In this document: in pieces, positions 60,075-64,000 of the stretch
Position numbering within the stretch: position 1 is the stretch's first letter
How the letters are laid out: every line of letters begins with the position of its first letter
Source of the DNA: Thiomicrospira sp. ALE5
GTDB taxonomy: Bacteria > Pseudomonadota > Gammaproteobacteria > Thiomicrospirales > Thiomicrospiraceae
NCBI RefSeq assembly: GCF_900112445.1
Contig: NZ_FOYY01000003.1
Location: 372,001 to 436,000 of the forward strand
DNA: 64,000 nt
Direction: 5' to 3'
Translations under genes and position numbers: made by a program
Notes under the pieces: model-generated
Seen by the model: only the letters and a program-made list of their open reading frames with translations
The model's database searches: none
What the model was told of the DNA's origin: nothing

Positions 60075-60105
60075 CTCCGCTTCAACGGCGTAAAACTTGA
60101 TAAAT

Positions 60106-61143
60106 TCATTCTTCTCTGCTGAGCGCTTTGTTAAACACCAACATCGCATCACCATAACTAAAAAAACGATAACGCTGTTCAACGGCATGACGATAGGCCG
60201 CCATGGTTTGTTGATAACCAGCCAAAGCGCTCACTAACATAATCAGTGTTGATTCAGGTAGATGAAAATTGGTTAACAGCACATCCACCTGCTGAAATTG
60301 ATAGCCCGGGCTAATAAAAATATCGGTATCGCCGGTATAAGGTTGAAGTTGGCCATTTTTAGACGCCGATTCCAAACACCGCACCGAGGTCGTCCCTACC
60401 GCAATCACGCGCCCACCCTTGGCTCGTGCGGCCTTCACCTGTTCGACCAGACCTGGTTGCACTTCTAACCACTCCGAGTGCATAGTATGCTGGCTAATGT
60501 CATCAACTTGTACAGGCTTGAAGGTGCCCGCGCCGACGTGCAACGTCACAAAACCTATGCCCGCCCCTTTAGCCTTGATTGCGGCAAGTATGGCTTCATC
60601 AAAATGCAAACCCGCTGTGGGCGCGGCAACCGCGCCAGGCCTGGCGGCATAGACGGTTTGATAACGGTTTTTATCAGTGTCAGTATCCGGCCGTTCAATA
60701 TAAGGCGGCAGTGGCATGTGGCCATGCGCTTCGACCCATTCAAGTGGTGTTTTCGCAGGATCAAACGCCACTAAAAACAACGCCCCTTCGCGCCCCACTA
60801 CCTCGACTTCAAACGCATTTTCTATCCACAACTTTGCACCCGCTTTAGGCGACTTAGATGAGCGAATATGACACAAAGCCTGGGTATCGTTAATGATGCG
60901 CTCAATAAGCAACTCAATTTGCCCGCCGGTCGCTTTTTGACCAAACAGCCGTGCCGGAATGACTTTAGTGTTATTGAAGACTAAAAGGTCATGCGGCTCA
61001 ATAAAATCAAGAATATCAACAAACTGCTTATCCTGAAGCCTATCACCTTCTAGCACCAATAATCGACTAGCATGACGTTCAGCTGTTGGCTGCTGTGCGA
61101 TCAATTCATCGGGCAATTCAAAATAAAAATCTTGGCGTTTCAA
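60106..61143 (-). CDS. queA: S-adenosylmethionine:tRNA ribosyltransferase-isomerase
   Basis: The 345-residue enzyme converts preQ1 in tRNA to epoxyqueuosine, acting after Tgt. Family parts are [14 protein letters not shown] at the N-terminus, [18 protein letters not shown], and [15 protein letters not shown] plus TSVRCLESA toward the end. No ATG opens the gene. I prefer the TTG at 61143, with AAGG eight bases upstream; the frame is open to another TTG at 61161. Confidence 0.95.
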   Translation of the reverse strand: MKRQDFYFELPDELIAQQPTAERHASRLLVLEGDRLQDKQFVDILDFIEPHDLLVFNNTKVIPARLFGQKATGGQIELLIERIINDTQALCHIRSSKSPKAGAKLWIENAFEVEVVGREGALFLVAFDPAKTPLEWVEAHGHMPLPPYIERPDTDTDKNRYQTVYAARPGAVAAPTAGLHFDEAILAAIKAKGAGIGFVTLHVGAGTFKPVQVDDISQHTMHSEWLEVQPGLVEQVKAARAKGGRVIAVGTTSVRCLESASKNGQLQPYTGDTDIFISPGYQFQQVDVLLTNFHLPESTLIMLVSALAGYQQTMAAYRHAVEQRYRFFSYGDAMLVFNKALSREE

Positions 61144-61222
61144 TGACAGTACCTTCAACAAGGGTTACTAATAAAATCGCGCTATTTTGACCGATTTAGC
61201 GTTAAAAAACCAGCCAATAAAA

Positions 61223-61246
61223 AAGCCAGAGATAGATCTCTGGCTT
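61223..61246 (-). terminator. Terminator after flgE
   Basis: AAGCCAGAGAT and ATCTCTGGCTT form a long stem, followed on the minus strand by TTTTTT. It ends the flagellar transcript at flgE. Confidence 0.9.
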
Positions 61247-61271
61247 ACCAACAACAAAATCAAGTCTAAAA

Positions 61272-62846
61272 TTAGAGGTTTAGAATTGTTCTGTTTAATT
61301 CCTGCGATGTTGAAATGACCTGCGCACTGGCCTGATAGGTGCGTTGTAACTGAATCATTTTTACCAGCTCACCAGCCACATCCACGTTGGAAAATTCAAG
61401 TGCACCCGCTCTAACATTACCAACCGTACCGGTTCCAGCACGCGAGATTTGCACTGGCCCCGAAGCAAAGGATTCGGCATACATTTGACCGCCGAGTTTT
61501 TCAAGCGAGTTTAAATCATTAAAATTACCCAAGGCGAGTTGAGCAACCGCCACATTTCGACCGTTTGAGTAACGTGCTTCAATCGTACCATTTGAATCGA
61601 TAGATACTCCCACCAAATCACCGATTCTAAAACCATTCTGTGTAACACCACGCAGTAAGTTATCACCCGCAAACTGGGTCATATCATTAAAATTGACGCT
61701 GATTTGAAAGTTTTCAGGCGTACCTACAATCTCTCCTCCCAAAGGATCGGTTGCACCATTTAGCGGATTAATTAAAAAATTTAAAGTGGGCTGACCCTGA
61801 ACGGCTGCCCAACCAGCGGTTAATGCTAAATCACGCGTGTCAACCGGTGTATCCTCATCAAACACAGCAACACCTGCTGCTGTTGCAGGGTCGTCTCCTG
61901 CAGCATAATCAACAGGTTGATACGCGCCTAAATATTGACCATTCGTATCAAAACGTAGCTCATAGACTTGGCCATTAAAGCCGCCTACACCTAAGGGATC
62001 GCCATTGGTAGAGGCCAGTTCACCTGTTAAATTTCCATCTCGATCAGCAACTGTGTATTGAACAAGCCACGAAGTGTATTTTTGTCCTTCCGAATTAGGT
62101 ACGCCATTCACTTCTTCAGGCACAACATCACGTTTAAAAAAATTGGCCTGAAGAACATGCTCTCCACCTAAACTATCAAATATAGTCGTTGGGTAAGTAA
62201 AATCTGGAAAGCCTTGGTACGAACCATCCGGACCTGTGGGATTTAGCAGGCGTTGCAAGTTATTTGTTGCACCTACGGAATGGTCATCATCATCATCGTC
62301 AATTGATTGAAGATTTTGATCAACATTACGAAGTGACTGACCATTAAGGTTAATATTGTAGGTCATTTCATCCGTTGCTCTTGGTGTTCTATTGAGATCG
62401 GCCAAGTTGATTGGATTTAACGCAGTTTCAAATACTGGATTGGTTTCAGTGGACAAAGCTTGGTTAAGGTTAAAACCAAGTAAATTGTTACCGGTTTGAT
62501 CAGTTACAAAGCCATCTTTATCAAGTTTAAATGAACCATTTCTCGTATATAAGTTATTGTATTGGCCACTGCTATCTTCCAAAATAAAGAAACCTTCCCC
62601 ATCCACAGCCAGGTCTAATTCCCTACCCGTTGCCGTAATGGTGCCTTGACCAAAATCTTGCACAATTCTATTAACCAACACCCCATTGCCAGGTGAGTTT
62701 TGCGCTCCTGAAAACAAATCAGCAAATTCAGCACGCGAGGTCTTAAAACCAACTGTCTGTGAGTTGGCCAAATTATTAGAAACAACTGACAAACCTTGCG
62801 ACATGGCATTGATACCACTCAAAGCATTGAAATAATAAACCGCCAT
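61272..62846 (-). CDS. flgE: Flagellar hook protein FlgE
   Basis: The 524-residue axial protein has the rod/hook N-terminal motif ALSGINAMSQGLSVVSNNLA with NSQTVGFKTSRAEF, and the C-terminal EFSNVDVAGELVKMIQLQRT motif ending in QELNRTILNL. The middle is a variable surface region, here with the Asp-rich IDDDDDDHS stretch near residue 190. It is longer than the E. coli protein (402). Confidence 0.96.
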   Translation of the reverse strand: MAVYYFNALSGINAMSQGLSVVSNNLANSQTVGFKTSRAEFADLFSGAQNSPGNGVLVNRIVQDFGQGTITATGRELDLAVDGEGFFILEDSSGQYNNLYTRNGSFKLDKDGFVTDQTGNNLLGFNLNQALSTETNPVFETALNPINLADLNRTPRATDEMTYNINLNGQSLRNVDQNLQSIDDDDDDHSVGATNNLQRLLNPTGPDGSYQGFPDFTYPTTIFDSLGGEHVLQANFFKRDVVPEEVNGVPNSEGQKYTSWLVQYTVADRDGNLTGELASTNGDPLGVGGFNGQVYELRFDTNGQYLGAYQPVDYAAGDDPATAAGVAVFDEDTPVDTRDLALTAGWAAVQGQPTLNFLINPLNGATDPLGGEIVGTPENFQISVNFNDMTQFAGDNLLRGVTQNGFRIGDLVGVSIDSNGTIEARYSNGRNVAVAQLALGNFNDLNSLEKLGGQMYAESFASGPVQISRAGTGTVGNVRAGALEFSNVDVAGELVKMIQLQRTYQASAQVISTSQELNRTILNL

Positions 62847-62884
62847 TATACTTCTCCTCTAAACGAATTCTTTGGCTAACCGCC

Positions 62885-63565
62885 TTAGCCACCAATTTCA
62901 CGAACGGCCTTCATAGATACCCTTTCACCCGTCGATAGGGTTAACAACATATCGCCGTCGGGTTCAACACTAACGGACTGAACCTGCGTACCTAACACCG
63001 TTTTAACCGGCTGAATCTCGCCATCACCATCAAAACCAAATGCCACAACACGGTAATTATTACTGGGTGCCATGCTGCCGTTATTGTCAAGACCATCCCA
63101 ACTAAACCCTGTTTCACCACTATTCAATAACCCAGGGTAATCTAGCTGTCGAACCACACCGCGATTATCTGTAATCACAATCTGCACATTACTCAAACTC
63201 TGATCAGTGCTTAGACGCATCCCACTAGCTTGCCCTTCGGTATGAGACATCACCTCACCTTGCGCTTGAACATTTTTGCCAATTAAGCTGCTGGCTTGCA
63301 TTAATTGCAAGTTTTGAAAGCCGGCTGTCATCGCCATGACAGAACGGTTTAACTCTGTTGTGGCTTCTAGCTGGCTCATTTGGGTTAAATCACTGACAAA
63401 CGCGGTCGGATCCATAGGTTGCGTCGGGTCTTGATTCATAAGCTGCGTGGTCAGTAACATTAAAAATTCTTTTTGACCCATTTCCTGACTTGGCGCAAAT
63501 GCGCCCGCGTTACTCGGCGTACTCAAGGATTCTTTAACACCCGTACTAATCGGTAGCGTATTCAT
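62885..63565 (-). CDS. flgD: Flagellar hook assembly (capping) protein FlgD
   Basis: The 226-residue protein has the FlgD signature KEFLMLLTTQLMNQDPTQPMDPTAFVSDLTQMSQLEAT split across residues 33-71, then a beta-rich FLN-like half (GEVMSHTEGQASGM, FSWDGLDNNG). It caps the growing hook and is lost afterwards. It lies between flgC and flgE. Confidence 0.95.
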   Translation of the reverse strand: MNTLPISTGVKESLSTPSNAGAFAPSQEMGQKEFLMLLTTQLMNQDPTQPMDPTAFVSDLTQMSQLEATTELNRSVMAMTAGFQNLQLMQASSLIGKNVQAQGEVMSHTEGQASGMRLSTDQSLSNVQIVITDNRGVVRQLDYPGLLNSGETGFSWDGLDNNGSMAPSNNYRVVAFGFDGDGEIQPVKTVLGTQVQSVSVEPDGDMLLTLSTGERVSMKAVREIGG

Positions 63566-63575
63566 AATCTATTCC

Positions 63576-63986
63576 TTATTTTCCTAATTGAATGGTACGC
63601 AACGCCAACTGTTTAACGGTATTAAGCACCTCAACATTGGTTTCGTAATTACGCGATGCAGCCATCATGTTTGCCATTTCTTCAACTACATTTACATTGG
63701 GGCGGAAAATATAACCTTCTTCATTAGCCATAGGATGATTGGGCAAATACTCTTTTACCAATGGCTGAGGGTTTTCGGTAATATCCAGCACCCTTACACC
63801 GCCTTTTGGCAACCCCCTCTCACCTTGCAACACCGCTTCAAAAATAGGCTGTTTTGATCGAAACGTGTCTTCCTGATTGCTGCTGATACTATCGACATTC
63901 GCCATATTTGAGGCAATGGTATTGAGTCGCACCGTTTGTGCATGCATCGCCGAACCCGAAATAGACATGGTATTAAATAATGACAT
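63576..63986 (-). CDS. flgC: Flagellar basal-body rod protein FlgC
   Basis: The 136-residue proximal rod protein has the N-terminal MSISGSAMHAQTVRLNTIAS and NMANVDS motif and the C-terminal YETNVEVLNTVKQLALRTIQL segment. Both ends are complete. flgB would be expected just beyond the window edge, upstream on the minus strand. Confidence 0.95.
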   Translation of the reverse strand: MSLFNTMSISGSAMHAQTVRLNTIASNMANVDSISSNQEDTFRSKQPIFEAVLQGERGLPKGGVRVLDITENPQPLVKEYLPNHPMANEEGYIFRPNVNVVEEMANMMAASRNYETNVEVLNTVKQLALRTIQLGK

Positions 63987-64000
63987 GACCTTAATCCCCT

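Overview
The window is about 64 kb of a gammaproteobacterial chromosome. Its housekeeping genes (AcnB-type aconitase, NtrBC, an E. coli-like ClpPX-Lon-trigger factor block, YbiT, the RoxA oxygenase, an FtsK-LolA-RarA-SerS block) and its mid-40s percent GC by eye would suit the Thiomicrospira/Hydrogenovibrio neighbourhood. That placement is an inference, because no rRNA or carbon/sulfur oxidation genes lie here.

Layout. 1-3.8 kb: end of a cation symporter, a rhodanese, pgpA, argG, then psd directly followed by the PII gene glnB. 3.8-10.5 kb: ntrC, ntrB and a DtxR/MntR-type repressor in one minus-strand operon, divergent from a four-gene manganese/zinc ABC importer whose promoter region is full of TAGAC/GTCTA half-sites. 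10.5-17.1 kb: a small membrane protein, a Rossmann-fold protein, acnB, purB and a JmjC ribosomal oxygenase. 17.1-17.7 kb: a tandemly duplicated tRNA-Val/tRNA-Asp pair. 17.7-23.5 kb: tig, clpP, clpX, lon in the classical order on the minus strand.

23.7-33.1 kb is an integrated element in tRNA-Leu(CAA), bounded by a 59-bp direct repeat of the tRNA 3' part. It encodes a tyrosine integrase, an AlpA-like helix-turn-helix protein, several tiny tightly coupled genes, a primase-polymerase/DUF3987 replication protein followed by GAGAC-core iterons, a terminase pair, an HK97-type capsid protein and a sigma-region-4-like protein. It has no portal, protease, head-tail connector, tail or lysis genes. It therefore looks like a compact phage satellite that carries its own capsid and packaging ATPase and would need a helper phage for the rest. 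RNA-like hairpins flank its capsid gene. The insertion separates tRNA-Leu from tRNA-Ile(GAT), and a tRNA-style promoter sits just inside the element's right end.

33.2-36.2 kb is a scrap zone of toxin-antitoxin and mobile-element debris (orphan antitoxin, toxin fused to an integrase tail, DUF1016 nuclease remnant, PIN remnants) with one intact VapBC. 36.3-43.8 kb: a bacterial voltage-gated sodium channel, an IS110-family element inserted in a REP-like sequence, the ABC-F protein YbiT, HemJ, SlyD, an Ntn-type amidase, and rfbD/rfbC. 43.9-51.5 kb: tRNA-Ser, serS, crcB, rarA, lolA, ftsK, then trxB. 51.5-64 kb: a cytosolic Cache-like protein, prfC, the queA-tgt-yajC-secD-secF cluster, and flagellar flgC-flgD-flgE, cut by the window end.

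A palindromic octamer, CAGGCCTG, occurs about 16 times across the window where fewer than one is expected by base composition. Positions were read by eye, and all functional calls come from motif recognition without database searches.
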